This document shows, piece by piece, positions 25,900-35,219 of a DNA stretch of 64,000 nucleotides (within the stretch, counting starts at the first letter, position 1; the number at the start of each line of letters is the position of its first letter). The stretch covers positions 1-64,000 of the forward strand of contig NC_015681.1 in assembly GCF_000217795.1 (NCBI RefSeq). The letters are read 5' to 3'. Under the pieces are notes generated by a model that was given only the letters and a program-made list of their open reading frames with translations, made no database searches and was not told the origin of the DNA. The stretch comes from Thermodesulfatator indicus DSM 15286 (GTDB lineage Bacteria; Desulfobacterota; Thermodesulfobacteria; Thermodesulfobacteriales; Thermodesulfatatoraceae). Position numbers and translations under genes: made by a program.

Positions 25900-28335
25900 T
25901 TATTCAGGTTTGATCCCCAGTTTCTTTTCAGTCTCAGCCACTAATAGCCAGGTTTTGACAATGGTATCAGGCGTAAGACTCATAGAGTCAATCCCACATT
26001 CTACTAAAAAGGCGGCAAAGTCAGGAAAATCGCTGGGAGCTTGACCACAAATCCCTACTTTACGTTTTGCCTTTTTGGCTTCTTTTATAACTTGGCGAAT
26101 AAGCTTTTTAACAGCAGGGTTTCTTTCATCATAAATATGGGCTACTAGCTCAGAGTCACGGTCAAGTCCTAAGGTAAGTTGTGTGAGGTCATTTGAACCA
26201 ATAGAAAAGCCATCAAATACCTTAGCAAATTCATCCGCCAAGATAACGTTACTCGGAATCTCACACATTACATAAACTTCAAGGCCATTTTCTCCCTGTT
26301 TAAGGCCGTATTTCTCCATCACCTGAATTACTTTTTGGCCTTCTTCAACGGTTCGACAGAAAGGAACCATAACTTTTACATTAGTAAGCCCCATTTCATC
26401 GCGAACTTTCTTTAGAGCTTTGCATTCCAGGGCGAAAGCTGGCTCAAAATTAGGGTCATAATAGCGAGAAGCCCCTCGCCAACCAAGCATTGGATTGTGT
26501 TCTACCGGCTCGTAAAGGAACCCACCTATTAAATTGGCATATTCGTTACTTTTGAAATCAGAAAGACGAACAATTACATCTTTGGGATAAAAACCCGCGG
26601 CTATCATGGCTATGCCCTGAGCCAGTTTATCCACATAATATTCGGCCTTGTTTTCGTACATAGGGGTCTTTTCATCAATAGCTTTAATTACTTTTCGAAT
26701 CTTTCTGTCTTTCTTGGCCTTTTCTTTGAGTTCTTCGTAATTAAGAAGGGCCAGAGGATGAATGGCAATGTGAGAACCAATGATAAATTCAAGTCTGGCT
26801 AGTCCCACTCCGTCGTTAGGAATTTGGCCTTGAGAAAAAGCCTTTTCGGGAATTCCCACGTTCATCATTATTTTAGTACGTGTACGTGGCATTTTAGTAA
26901 GGTCAATACGCTCTACTTCAAAAGGAATAAGCCCTTCGTACACATATCCATCTTCTCCCTGAGAACAATCCACTGTAACATCCATACCTGTTTTTATAAC
27001 CTCTGTAGCGTTGTTGGTTCCTACTATACAAGGAATACCAAGCTCTCGTGAAATAATGGCAGCGTGACAGGTTCTTCCACCACGGTTAGTCACAATAGCC
27101 GAAGCTATTTTCATAATAGGTTCCCAGTCTGGGTCGGTCATGTCAGTTACTAGGACTTCACCTTTCTGAAAATCATGAATACCAGAAACATCTTCAATAA
27201 CTCTGGCCTTCCCCTGGCCGATTTTGCTTCCAACAGCCTTTCCTACGGTAAGGACCTTACCTTCGCCTTTTAGTTTGTAAATTTCATAAAATTGTTCTTG
27301 TTTAGTTCCGTGAACCGTTTCAGGTCTTGCCTGTACAATAAAGAGTTCACCAGTTCCAACTTCTTTTCCGTCTCCGTCTTTGGCCCACTCAATATCCATC
27401 GGTCGTCCATAATGATCTTCAATAATGATAGCCCATTCAGCCAATTTTAAGATTTCATCATCGGTAAGACAAAACTTTTGACGTAATTCCTTAGGAGTTT
27501 TGATGTTTCTTACAGGGCAACGCTTACTTTTACCGTAAATCATCATTAGCTCTTTAGAGCCTAATTTCTTGGAAAGAATCGGCCGAAAACCTTTCTTGAG
27601 AGTGGGTTTGAAAACGTAAAATTCGTCAGGATTTACGGCCCCTTGCACTACATTTTCACCAAGACCCCAGGCTCCAGTAATATAAACCACTTCTCGATAT
27701 CCTGACTCAGTATCAATAGTGAACATAACCCCAGACGAAGCAGCGTCACTTCTGACCATCTTTTGAATTGCTACTGAAAGATAGACGTTAAAATGATCAA
27801 AACCTTTGTCTTGACGGTAAGAAATGGCTCTGTCAGTAAAGAGCGAGGCGAAACACCTCTTAACAAACTCGATTACATTTTCGGCCCCTCGGACATTTAA
27901 AAAGGTTTCCTGCTGACCAGCAAAAGAGGCATCTGGTAGATCTTCAGCAGTAGCTGAAGAACGAACGGCTACATCTACTTCAGGATAGTATTTTTCTTCT
28001 AACTTATGGTATGCCTCTTTGATAGAGGCAGCCAATTTCTCAGGCATTTTGGCCTTAAGAATTATCTCTCGTACTTTTTTTCCACGTCTTTGAAGATCTT
28101 TAATATCGTGAGTATCAAGACCGGTTAATATTTCTCGAATTTTATCATCAAGATGGTTCTCGTGAATAAAATAGCGATAGGCCGCCGCGGTAACCGCAAA
28201 GCCATCAGGGACATTTATCCCTTTGGGAGTCAAATTACGATACATTTCCCCTAAAGAGGCGTTTTTGCCGCCTACCAAAGGAACGTCCTTGATGGAAATT
28301 TCTTCAAACCACATAATAAGAGGTTCATTACTCAT
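25900..28335 (-). CDS. ppsA: Phosphoenolpyruvate synthase
   Basis: An 811-residue enzyme making PEP from pyruvate and ATP for gluconeogenesis. The N-terminal ATP-binding domain starts with VPLVGGKNASLGEMY and has AVRSSATAEDLPDASFAGQQ. The central swivelling domain has the phosphohistidine loop GGRTCHAAIISRELGIP. The C-terminal PEP domain has GIGSNDLTQLTLGLDRDS and VGICGQAPSD. The full length is normal. Start ATG 28335 follows AAGGAGG. The gene stands alone, with its own upstream region (28336-28502) shared with the divergent small gene. Confidence 0.96.
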   Translation of the reverse strand: MSNEPLIMWFEEISIKDVPLVGGKNASLGEMYRNLTPKGINVPDGFAVTAAAYRYFIHENHLDDKIREILTGLDTHDIKDLQRRGKKVREIILKAKMPEKLAASIKEAYHKLEEKYYPEVDVAVRSSATAEDLPDASFAGQQETFLNVRGAENVIEFVKRCFASLFTDRAISYRQDKGFDHFNVYLSVAIQKMVRSDAASSGVMFTIDTESGYREVVYITGAWGLGENVVQGAVNPDEFYVFKPTLKKGFRPILSKKLGSKELMMIYGKSKRCPVRNIKTPKELRQKFCLTDDEILKLAEWAIIIEDHYGRPMDIEWAKDGDGKEVGTGELFIVQARPETVHGTKQEQFYEIYKLKGEGKVLTVGKAVGSKIGQGKARVIEDVSGIHDFQKGEVLVTDMTDPDWEPIMKIASAIVTNRGGRTCHAAIISRELGIPCIVGTNNATEVIKTGMDVTVDCSQGEDGYVYEGLIPFEVERIDLTKMPRTRTKIMMNVGIPEKAFSQGQIPNDGVGLARLEFIIGSHIAIHPLALLNYEELKEKAKKDRKIRKVIKAIDEKTPMYENKAEYYVDKLAQGIAMIAAGFYPKDVIVRLSDFKSNEYANLIGGFLYEPVEHNPMLGWRGASRYYDPNFEPAFALECKALKKVRDEMGLTNVKVMVPFCRTVEEGQKVIQVMEKYGLKQGENGLEVYVMCEIPSNVILADEFAKVFDGFSIGSNDLTQLTLGLDRDSELVAHIYDERNPAVKKLIRQVIKEAKKAKRKVGICGQAPSDFPDFAAFLVECGIDSMSLTPDTIVKTWLLVAETEKKLGIKPE

Positions 28336-28502
28336 AAATTCCTCCTTAAATAAAATCTTGTCAAAATTATTTGAATGAGATTTCTTCTTATCTATCGGGT
28401 TTTTATCAATTTTAGAAAATATGTGTCAAGCCATGTTTTAATATTATAATTTTAAATTAAAAATAATTAAAGAAATGGTATAAAAATTTTTAAAATCTAG
28501 AA

Positions 28503-28796
28503 ATGAAAACTCTGCCCTGGAACATACTTGATGAAAAAGACTGGAAGATTCTAAAAGATTTATATGCCCATGCCCCTGATTGCGCTAAATTTTTATCACG
28601 TCGATTACGGTTTGAATTAGGTGACACCATGGAAAGACTACGAAAATTAGAAAATTTAGGTTTTTTAGAAAGAATAGAAGGCAGATTTTTAAAGAAAAAG
28701 GGACTTAAAAGGCCTAAACACATGAATCACACTTATTACGAACTTACCAGATCCTGCCGTTTATATCTTAGAAAGGACCTATTTAAAAAAGACTAA
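28503..28796 (+). CDS. Small winged-helix protein (DUF2250-like)
   Basis: A 97-residue protein with a winged-helix look: DWKILKDLYAHAPD, then FLSRRLRF, then TMERLRKLENLGFLERIEG, a pattern of helix, recognition helix and wing. It ends with a basic tail. It resembles the DUF2250 group, but that is from memory. It is divergent from ppsA and overlaps the 3' end of the HD-GYP gene by 4 bases. It could regulate ppsA, which is a guess from position. Confidence 0.6.
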   Translation: MKTLPWNILDEKDWKILKDLYAHAPDCAKFLSRRLRFELGDTMERLRKLENLGFLERIEGRFLKKKGLKRPKHMNHTYYELTRSCRLYLRKDLFKKD

Positions 28797-30182
28797 ATCA
28801 TAATATTTGGCAAATCCATTTCTCCATGTTCAAAGGCTTTTACAAAAGCTTTTACAACTTCTGGATCAAAGTGCTTGCCGGCTCCTTTAACGATAATTTC
28901 TTTGGCCTCAAAAGGCGGAAGCCCTTTTCGATAAGGTCTATCACTAATTAGAGCATCATAAACATCTGCTACCGCTAAAATTTTGGCTTCAATAGGTATC
29001 TGACGACCTTCAAGCCCCAAATAGCCTGTACCATCATATTTTTCATGGTGGGCCAGGACAATAGGAATAACTCTCCCTAAACTTCCTTTTATAGGATCAA
29101 GGATATCAGTAGCTGAAGTAACATGTTTTTTCATATGTTCAAATTCTTTTTGGGTAAGTTTAGCCGCTTTGTAAAGAATTTCACGACTAATCTTTAGTTT
29201 ACCTATGTCGTGAATTAAAGCTGCTGAGCGAAGGTCTTCAATACGATCATCCGAAAGCCCCATATATTGAGCAATTTTAGTAGCAAATACAGAAACCCTA
29301 TAACAATGATTTTCTGTATATTCATCTTTAGAAAGAAAATGTCTAAGAATTAAGATAATACCGTGATAAGTTTTTTGAAGTTCTTTTATTTTTTTCTTTA
29401 TGACGATCATATAAAACTCCCATGGTATAAGCCATAATTAGCAATGTAGTTGTCCATACAGTTAGCTGGCGCCAATCTTCTTTCCACCAACTAAAGTTTT
29501 TATTTTCAATTATACTAGGAATAACATAAAGTATAGCTATTACTAACAAAATACTGGCTAACGCAGTAAGAACAGCATGCCTTTTCCCATAAAAAATATG
29601 CTGAAAAAATGGCAGGAAGACTGTAAAGATTTAACAAAATTCGTTGTGAGTCAACTAAGAAATTGGTAATAGCAAGTAAAGAAACGATGGATAAAACTAG
29701 CCATAGCTCCTTGTTTACTTTATAAACTTGTTCTAAAAAATTCTGTTTTATATTTGAAAAAGAAAACTTCTTCTTTTTATCTTCATTATATAAATATTCT
29801 TGCAAAATCTTTTCTGTCTTGTCTATGTCTTCATCTTCGTAGGAATGTATTTCTTTTTGTTCCTTTAAATATTCTTTTTTTACTTCCTGAATTTTTGTAT
29901 GTTCTTTCGAATCATTATTTTTCAAGTAATTAACTTTATTTTCTTTAGGAATAAAAGTTACCTCAGCTCCTAACTCTTTAAGCTTTCTTAAAAAGAAATA
30001 GGCTTCTTTTTCGGAAATCTCTCTTTTTAAAATTAAAGGAGTTTTGGAAATAATATCTTTTATTTTTTCTAAATTCTCTTTATCGCCGTTTTTCCGACAA
30101 ATTTGGCCAAAAATTCAGCCACTTTATCCTTTTTTTCTTGGGGAATAGATTTAAGAATCAAGATTCCCGTAGTATTATTCAT
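28793..30182 (-). pseudogene. Membrane HD-GYP protein broken by three frameshifts
   Basis: Conceptually one gene of about 460 residues. From ATG 30182 it encodes an N-terminal domain of about 95 residues (GILILKSIP ... EISEKEAYFFLRKLKELGA) that resembles the L7/L12 C-terminal fold. A charged linker, three or so membrane segments, and an HD-GYP domain follow. HD-GYP residues are seen in LIHDIGK and HHEKYDGTGY; such domains hydrolyse cyclic-di-GMP. The frame is broken near 30090-30115, at a run of six A (plus strand 29591-29596) and at a run of seven T (29389-29395). Removing one base at each of the last two restores a smooth family-like sequence. The HD-GYP part alone stays open from ATG 29410 to 28793 and might still be made. 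Real decay and sequencing error are both possible. Confidence 0.75.
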
Positions 30183-30248
30183 ATACCTAGCTCTATTCTT
30201 TTTTTCTATTCTTTTATAATTAATCGGCAGGTTATTATTTAAATTTAA

Positions 30249-31367
30249 TTATTTTTCTACTAGCCTTAAAAACGAAAATAAGTTTTCTTCAGACATTTGA
30301 GAGGTAAGGGATACGCGGAGGCGAGCTGTTCCTGGAGGCACAGTAGGTGGCCTTATAGCAGGAACAAAAAAACCAGCTTCAAAAAGTTTGGCTGAAGCAG
30401 CTAAAGCCTTTTCATTGTCACCTAAAACAATAGGAACAATAGGGGTATCTCCTGAAAGCCCTAAATTTTTACGAAACCAGGAAGATAGTTTTCTTAATTG
30501 GCTGCGCGCCTCTTTAAGATCAGGCAACAAAGATATGGCCTTTAGGTTGACCGCCAAGATAAAAGGAGGTAAAGCTGTAGTAAAAATGAAAGAACGGGCC
30601 TTGTTTATCAAAAGATCTATTACCTCTTCGCTAGCTATCACAAAGGCCCCATAACCACCAAGGGCCTTGCCAAAGGTACCAAGAAGCAAGTCTATCTCAT
30701 TTATTAAACCGTATTCCTCTGCCAATCCCAAACCTTGTTGCCCATAAACACCAACAGCGTGAGCTTCATCAAGTATTAAAAAGGCCTGATAAGTTCTTTT
30801 AAGTTTTATTAGTTCTTCAAGAGGGCTCTTATCTCCGTCCATACTAAAGATACTTTCTGTAATTATAAAAGCCCGTTTATACCTGAAACGACGACTTTTA
30901 AGCAGGTCAGCCAATGCTTCTATATTTCCGTGGGGATAACGAAAATAAGTGGCTCCTGAGAGACGAAGGCCGTCTATTATGCTTGCGTGGACTAGTTTGT
31001 CTGCAAAGACCACGTCTCTTCGTCCAGCAAGGGCTGAAATAATTCCTACGTTAGCGTGATAGCCTGAAGAAAAAACAAGGGCTTTTTTTTGGTAAAGATT
31101 TCCGAGCTTTTCTTCTAGGCGTTGATAAAGAAGATGGTTACCTGAAAGAAGTCTCGCCGCCCCTGCCCCTATAGGAAAGTCTTTTATTTCTTCAAGAATT
31201 TCTTTCTGAGAAAGTTTTTCACTCAAACCCAAATAATCGTTTGACGAAAGGTTAAGGAGCCATTTTCCATTTATCTTTACATAAGGCCCTTGGCGAGCTT
31301 CTATCAAGGGAAGACGGCGAAAACGTTTTTCTTCCTTTAATTTGGTTATTTCTGCCGTGAAATCCAT
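30249..31367 (-). CDS. bioF: 8-amino-7-oxononanoate synthase
   Basis: BioF joins pimeloyl-ACP/CoA and alanine in the first committed ring-building step of biotin synthesis. It is a 372-residue PLP enzyme. LSSNDYLGLS near the N-terminus, GAGAARLLSGNH, FSSGYHANVG, DEAHAVGVYGQQGLG and the PLP-lysine site GTFGKALGGYGAF all fit. The start ATG overlaps the bioA stop (TAATG), so translation is coupled. The family also includes 2-amino-3-ketobutyrate ligase, but the bioA partner decides for BioF. Confidence 0.95.
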   Translation of the reverse strand: MDFTAEITKLKEEKRFRRLPLIEARQGPYVKINGKWLLNLSSNDYLGLSEKLSQKEILEEIKDFPIGAGAARLLSGNHLLYQRLEEKLGNLYQKKALVFSSGYHANVGIISALAGRRDVVFADKLVHASIIDGLRLSGATYFRYPHGNIEALADLLKSRRFRYKRAFIITESIFSMDGDKSPLEELIKLKRTYQAFLILDEAHAVGVYGQQGLGLAEEYGLINEIDLLLGTFGKALGGYGAFVIASEEVIDLLINKARSFIFTTALPPFILAVNLKAISLLPDLKEARSQLRKLSSWFRKNLGLSGDTPIVPIVLGDNEKALAASAKLFEAGFFVPAIRPPTVPPGTARLRVSLTSQMSEENLFSFLRLVEK

Positions 31368-32746
31368 TACAAATTAATCAGAACTTCTTCGATAACTTCA
31401 GCACTGATTTTTAAAATTTCCTCTACCTCGGTTTTACTTATACACAAAGGCAAAAACCAGTAAATAACGTCTCCAAGAGGCCTCAAAACTACACCTTTTT
31501 CCAAGGACTTCATGTAAATATTGAAACCCAATCTCAACTCTTCAGAAAAAGGTTCTTTTGTTTTTTTATCTCTTACCAGCTCAATGGCTCCCACATAACC
31601 GATATAGCGTATATCACCTACGTAGGGTTTATCTGAAAAAGTATCAAGCAATAACTGGTGAAAATATTCTCGGGCTTCTTTAGTTTTGACTAGCGGCTCT
31701 TCTTCGGCAAAAAGTTTAAGACTAGCCGCCGCCACTGCACAACAAATGGGATTGGCAGTATAAGTGTGGCCGTGATAAAACGTTTTCCCTTCCAGGTAGT
31801 CAGCGTAAAAGGCCTGATAAATTTCTTCGGTAGTTACTGTCAAGGCCATAGGGAGATACCCGCCAGTTAAGCCTTTGGCCAGACAAATAATGTCTGGCGC
31901 TATCCCTGCCTGTTCAAAGGCAAACATGGTCCCTGTGCGCCCAAAACCTGTAGCTACTTCATCGAAAATTAGAAAAACTTTAAATTGTTCGGTAATCTCT
32001 CTTAGTTTTTTTAAATAAGCAGCAGGGTAAACTAAAATTCCCCCTGCCCCTTGAAGACGGGGCTCCACAATAACGGCACAAATTTCTTCATGATGTTCAT
32101 TAAGAATTTTTTCTAACCCATCCAGACAACGTAAGTTACACTCGTGATTGGCGTCTAGAGTAAAGCCTTCTTTTTCTTCACAACGATAACAATAGGGGCT
32201 TGGCGCTTTAAAGGACTTGAAAAGAAGCGGCTTATAGAGTTCGAAAAAAAGATCTACCCCTCCAACACTTACTGCCCCTAAGGTATCGCCGTGATAGGCA
32301 TTTTCCAGACATACAAAACGAGTTTTGGAATTTACTCCTCTGTTTTGCCAGAACTGAAAGGCCATTTTTAAGGCTACTTCTACCGCCGTTGAACCATTAT
32401 CAGAGAAAAAAAAGCGCGAAAGTGTATGTGGTAAAAAATTTTTTAAACGCTCTACTACTTCTACTGCATAAGGATGGGTATAACCTGAAAAGTTCACGTG
32501 ATCTAAAAGTTTTAGCTGTTCCATTATGGCTTGATTAAGCTTTGGATGAAGGTGTCCATGCAAAGTAGTCCACCAGGAAGAAATAGAATCATAAAGTTCA
32601 TCGCCATCTATTGTTTTTAGCTTACAGCCATTAGCGGCAACTATGACCAATGGGTCACGGTTTTCATAATCTTTCATCTGAGTGTAAGGATGCCAGATGT
32701 GCTTTTTATCAATTTCCAAAATTTTCTTTTTATTCCAGCTTTTCAT
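31367..32746 (-). CDS. bioA: Adenosylmethionine-8-amino-7-oxononanoate aminotransferase
   Basis: BioA uses S-adenosylmethionine to aminate 7-keto-8-aminopelargonate in biotin synthesis. It is a class III PLP aminotransferase. HIWHPYTQMKDYE at the N-terminus and SSWWTTLHGHLHP are BioA hallmarks. FLIFDEVATGFGRTGTMFA and CLAKGLTGGYLPMA hold the PLP-binding Asp and Lys. Start ATG 32746 is preceded by GGAG nine bases earlier and overlaps the lipoprotein stop (ATGA). A start at 32764 would add six residues. Confidence 0.95.
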   Translation of the reverse strand: MKSWNKKKILEIDKKHIWHPYTQMKDYENRDPLVIVAANGCKLKTIDGDELYDSISSWWTTLHGHLHPKLNQAIMEQLKLLDHVNFSGYTHPYAVEVVERLKNFLPHTLSRFFFSDNGSTAVEVALKMAFQFWQNRGVNSKTRFVCLENAYHGDTLGAVSVGGVDLFFELYKPLLFKSFKAPSPYCYRCEEKEGFTLDANHECNLRCLDGLEKILNEHHEEICAVIVEPRLQGAGGILVYPAAYLKKLREITEQFKVFLIFDEVATGFGRTGTMFAFEQAGIAPDIICLAKGLTGGYLPMALTVTTEEIYQAFYADYLEGKTFYHGHTYTANPICCAVAAASLKLFAEEEPLVKTKEAREYFHQLLLDTFSDKPYVGDIRYIGYVGAIELVRDKKTKEPFSEELRLGFNIYMKSLEKGVVLRPLGDVIYWFLPLCISKTEVEEILKISAEVIEEVLINL

Positions 32747-33357
32747 TGGCAATTCTCCACACATATTTTTTCAGGGATGATAGTTCCTCCACAGCTCAAA
32801 AAACAACGATCATAGATTTCTTGGCAACCACAATCCCGATGGCAAGTAATCATGAGCTTTTTTATTATGATTTCAAGATTGGGTTTCTTAGGCCTTATAG
32901 GACGAAAAGGCTTATTTTGTTTGAAATGATATATTTCTTTTTTTAATTCTTTTTGACGTAAGCAGGCGTAACGGTCTTGTTTCTCCTGACAAATCCGCTT
33001 AAAGAAACGAAAGTCATCGTTTAACTTTTTAAAGTTTTCCTGATATTCAGTTATTTTCTGGCGAAAAAAACGCATTTCTTCCTGGTAAACAGCAAGTTGT
33101 TTTTCATATTTGGCTATGTCTTTTTCATAAATATTGATTGCCTTTAGGCGTACGTCAGCCATACAAGATTGATATTGATTTTCACAGGCTTTTTGGCAGC
33201 TTTCGAACTTTTCCTCACAAATATGGAGACAGGAATTATCTTTCACAACAATGGGAGGAATATAGCGATTTTTTACTACATATTTAGGCCCGCCGCAGGC
33301 ACTCAAAAAACATAAACTTCCTAGCCCTATTAAATACAAAAATTTTTTAAAACACAT
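32743..33357 (-). CDS. Cysteine-rich lipoprotein of unknown function
   Basis: A 204-residue exported lipoprotein. A signal peptide ends in the lipobox LSAC, with Cys21 as the lipid-bearing residue. The mature part has 14 further cysteines in two clusters. The first is C43-x3-C47-x6-C54-x3-C58-x6-C65. The second is C172-x3-C176-x-C178-x6-C185-x3-C189 followed by C199-x3-C203. Between them is a long charged helix with Cys123 and Cys132. The twin Cx3C spacing resembles disulfide-stapled helical hairpins. The stop overlaps the bioA start, so it heads the bioA-bioF operon. I do not know the family, and a biotin role is not shown. Confidence 0.7.
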   Translation of the reverse strand: MCFKKFLYLIGLGSLCFLSACGGPKYVVKNRYIPPIVVKDNSCLHICEEKFESCQKACENQYQSCMADVRLKAINIYEKDIAKYEKQLAVYQEEMRFFRQKITEYQENFKKLNDDFRFFKRICQEKQDRYACLRQKELKKEIYHFKQNKPFRPIRPKKPNLEIIIKKLMITCHRDCGCQEIYDRCFLSCGGTIIPEKICVENCQ

Positions 33358-33436
33358 AAAAAGGCCCCAGTAATTTTTAAAACTTACTTATTATTATCTT
33401 GGCTTACAAGTTTTAGAGAAATAGGTAACAAAAATT

Positions 33437-33448
33437 TTTGCCTGTCCC
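33437..33448 (-). repeat. Solo GGGACAGGCAAA motif upstream of bioB
   Basis: Exact 12-base match on the minus strand, ending 24 bases before the bioB start. It lies between bioB and the divergent lipoprotein-bioA-bioF operon. It is identical to the ends of the RAYT unit at 45.8-46.8 kb. Confidence 0.75.
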
Positions 33449-33472
33449 CAATTTTAGTTTAAGTTAACTGCT

Positions 33473-34408
33473 ATGAATACGGGAAAAGATTACCTTTTAA
33501 CCCTACTAAAAGATGAAGCAGATGTTTTTACCGCCCTTTTTGAGGCCAAAAAACTAAAAGAAAAATATTTTGGAGACTTTATTGAAACCTGCAGCATCTT
33601 GAACACTAAAAGTGGCCGCTGCCCTTCAGATTGTAAATTTTGTGCCCAATCCAAAAGCTGGCCTACCAAAATTAATGCTTACCCACTTCTTGAGGAAGAC
33701 AAGATACTTGCAGCTGCCGAAGAAGCTCAAAAAGCGGGTATTGACCGCTTCAGCCTAGTAACAAGCGGGGTTAAGCCCAGCCGACAGGAATTCAAACAAA
33801 TACTCAACGTAATAGAAACTATTAAGGAAAGGCTTCCCGGGCTAAAGCTTTGTGCCTCTCTTGGGCAGCTCACCACCGAAGAGCTCAAGGCCTTAAAAGA
33901 GGCCGGACTTTCTCGTTATCATCATAACTTGGAAACAGCTGAAAGTTTTTATCCTTACGTCTGCACTACCCAGCAGTGGCGTGACCGCCTAAAGACCGCC
34001 GAAAGGGTAAAAGAAGTCGGTCTTTCCCTTTGTTGTGGAGGGATTTTTGGCCTAGGAGAAACGGCTCAGCAAGTCATAGAGTTTGCTGAAACCCTGCAAA
34101 AGCTTGCCCCAGATTCTGTCCCGGTAAACTTTCTGCATCCCATACCGGGCACTCCTTTGGAAAATGCTTCTTTTCTCTCCCCCAGAAAGGCCCTGGCTAT
34201 TTTGGCTGTTTTACGTTTTATGTTGCCAGATAAGGCTATAAGGGTTTGCGGAGGCCGAGAACATAATCTTAGGGATTTGCAAGTGTTTCTACTTTGGCCA
34301 GCCAACGCCTTAATGGTAGGGAACTATTTAACTACTTCAGGAAGAATGCTGACTGATGATAGCCAGATGATAAAAGATATGGGACTTAAAAGCTCTCTTG
34401 TCATTTAA
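33473..34408 (+). CDS. bioB: Biotin synthase
   Basis: A 311-residue radical-SAM enzyme inserting sulfur into dethiobiotin. The cluster motif GRCPSDCKFCAQS gives Cx3CxxC. LCASLGQL, RYHHNLETAESFYP, CCGGIFGLGET and NFLHPIPGTPLE are BioB landmarks. A conserved arginine lies in IRVCGGRE. It is divergent from the bioA-bioF operon and ends at a clear hairpin. bioD and bioC are not in the window. Confidence 0.95.
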   Translation: MNTGKDYLLTLLKDEADVFTALFEAKKLKEKYFGDFIETCSILNTKSGRCPSDCKFCAQSKSWPTKINAYPLLEEDKILAAAEEAQKAGIDRFSLVTSGVKPSRQEFKQILNVIETIKERLPGLKLCASLGQLTTEELKALKEAGLSRYHHNLETAESFYPYVCTTQQWRDRLKTAERVKEVGLSLCCGGIFGLGETAQQVIEFAETLQKLAPDSVPVNFLHPIPGTPLENASFLSPRKALAILAVLRFMLPDKAIRVCGGREHNLRDLQVFLLWPANALMVGNYLTTSGRMLTDDSQMIKDMGLKSSLVI

Positions 34409-34435
34409 GGGGCACCTTCCCTGTGCCCCATTTTA
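34409..34435 (+). terminator. Terminator after bioB
   Basis: GGGGCAC at 34409-34415 and GTGCCCC at 34423-34429 form a 7-base GC-rich stem, followed by ATTTTAG. It begins at the bioB stop and lies between convergent genes. Confidence 0.7.
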
Positions 34436-34439
34436 GCAA

Positions 34440-35204
34440 TTAAGCCTGAGCCTCTTTGGCTTCTTCGCCTTCTTCATCTTGCGGCAAAATATCAGAGTAT
34501 TCTTTTTTAAAGAATATAATCCGCTGACAAATAGGACACTCATATACCTTGTCATCTCGCTGCAATTCATTATAAAGCTGAGGAGGGATATTCATATGGC
34601 AACCGTCACAAACGGCATTTATCACCGGCACCACCGCCACCCCGTTACGGTGAGATTTAATAAATTCGTAACGTTTGAGGAGATTTCCAGGAATATTTTT
34701 AGCAATAGCTTCCCTTTCCTTCCAAATCCCTTCCCTTTCCTTATCAAGCTCTGCCCGGCGAGTTTCATATTTTTGGTGTTCTTCTTCAACCTGTTTTTCA
34801 AGTTCCGCTATTTCATTTTTTAGGTCTTCTTTCTGTTTGGTAAGCTCTTCCACGCGTTCCATCATTTTAAGAAGTTCTTCTTCGCGAAGCTTGTTGGCCT
34901 TTTTAATTTCTTCTATTTCTTTTAGAAGGGCCTGATATTCTCTCTGGGCCTTGACCTCCATAAGGCGGGTCTGACTCTTTTTAAGACGCTGATACTCTTG
35001 CTCAAGTTCCTCTTCAAACTTACGCCGTTTAAACTTCAGTTCCTCAATTTCGTTTTCAAGTGCTTCCATTTCATTCTTTTTCTGAGCAAGGGCCTCCTCG
35101 GCCTTCTTTAAAGACTCTGGGAATTCATCCTTGGCCTTATCCAAAGCCAAAATTTTTAAATCAATCTCCTGTAATTTGATGAGATTTACGATTTCCTCCC
35201 GCAC
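34440..35204 (-). CDS. Coiled-coil protein with C4 zinc ribbon
   Basis: A 254-residue protein. Residues 10-180 are a long charged coiled-coil hairpin. The C-terminus has a zinc ribbon, CDGCHMNIPPQLYNEL then CPICQRIIFF, giving two CxxC pairs. This matches the widespread C4-type zinc-ribbon family (CT398/Rv2229c type, DUF164), whose role is not well settled. The GTG start sits in a purine-rich leader (AAAGGAGGAGG). It follows the Nif3-like gene with 15 bases between, an arrangement also common elsewhere. Confidence 0.85.
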   Translation of the reverse strand: MREEIVNLIKLQEIDLKILALDKAKDEFPESLKKAEEALAQKKNEMEALENEIEELKFKRRKFEEELEQEYQRLKKSQTRLMEVKAQREYQALLKEIEEIKKANKLREEELLKMMERVEELTKQKEDLKNEIAELEKQVEEEHQKYETRRAELDKEREGIWKEREAIAKNIPGNLLKRYEFIKSHRNGVAVVPVINAVCDGCHMNIPPQLYNELQRDDKVYECPICQRIIFFKKEYSDILPQDEEGEEAKEAQA

Positions 35205-35219
35205 TATTTACCTCCTCCT

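Noticed and set aside
28340-28370. TTGACA upstream of ppsA as a -35 box
   Set aside because: A -10 at the right distance would fall on or past the ribosome site, so the match is probably chance.
33358-33472. BirA-type operator between the divergent bio genes
   Set aside because: I could not find a TTGTAAAC/GTTTACAA-like dyad; only the GGGACAGGCAAA motif stands out.
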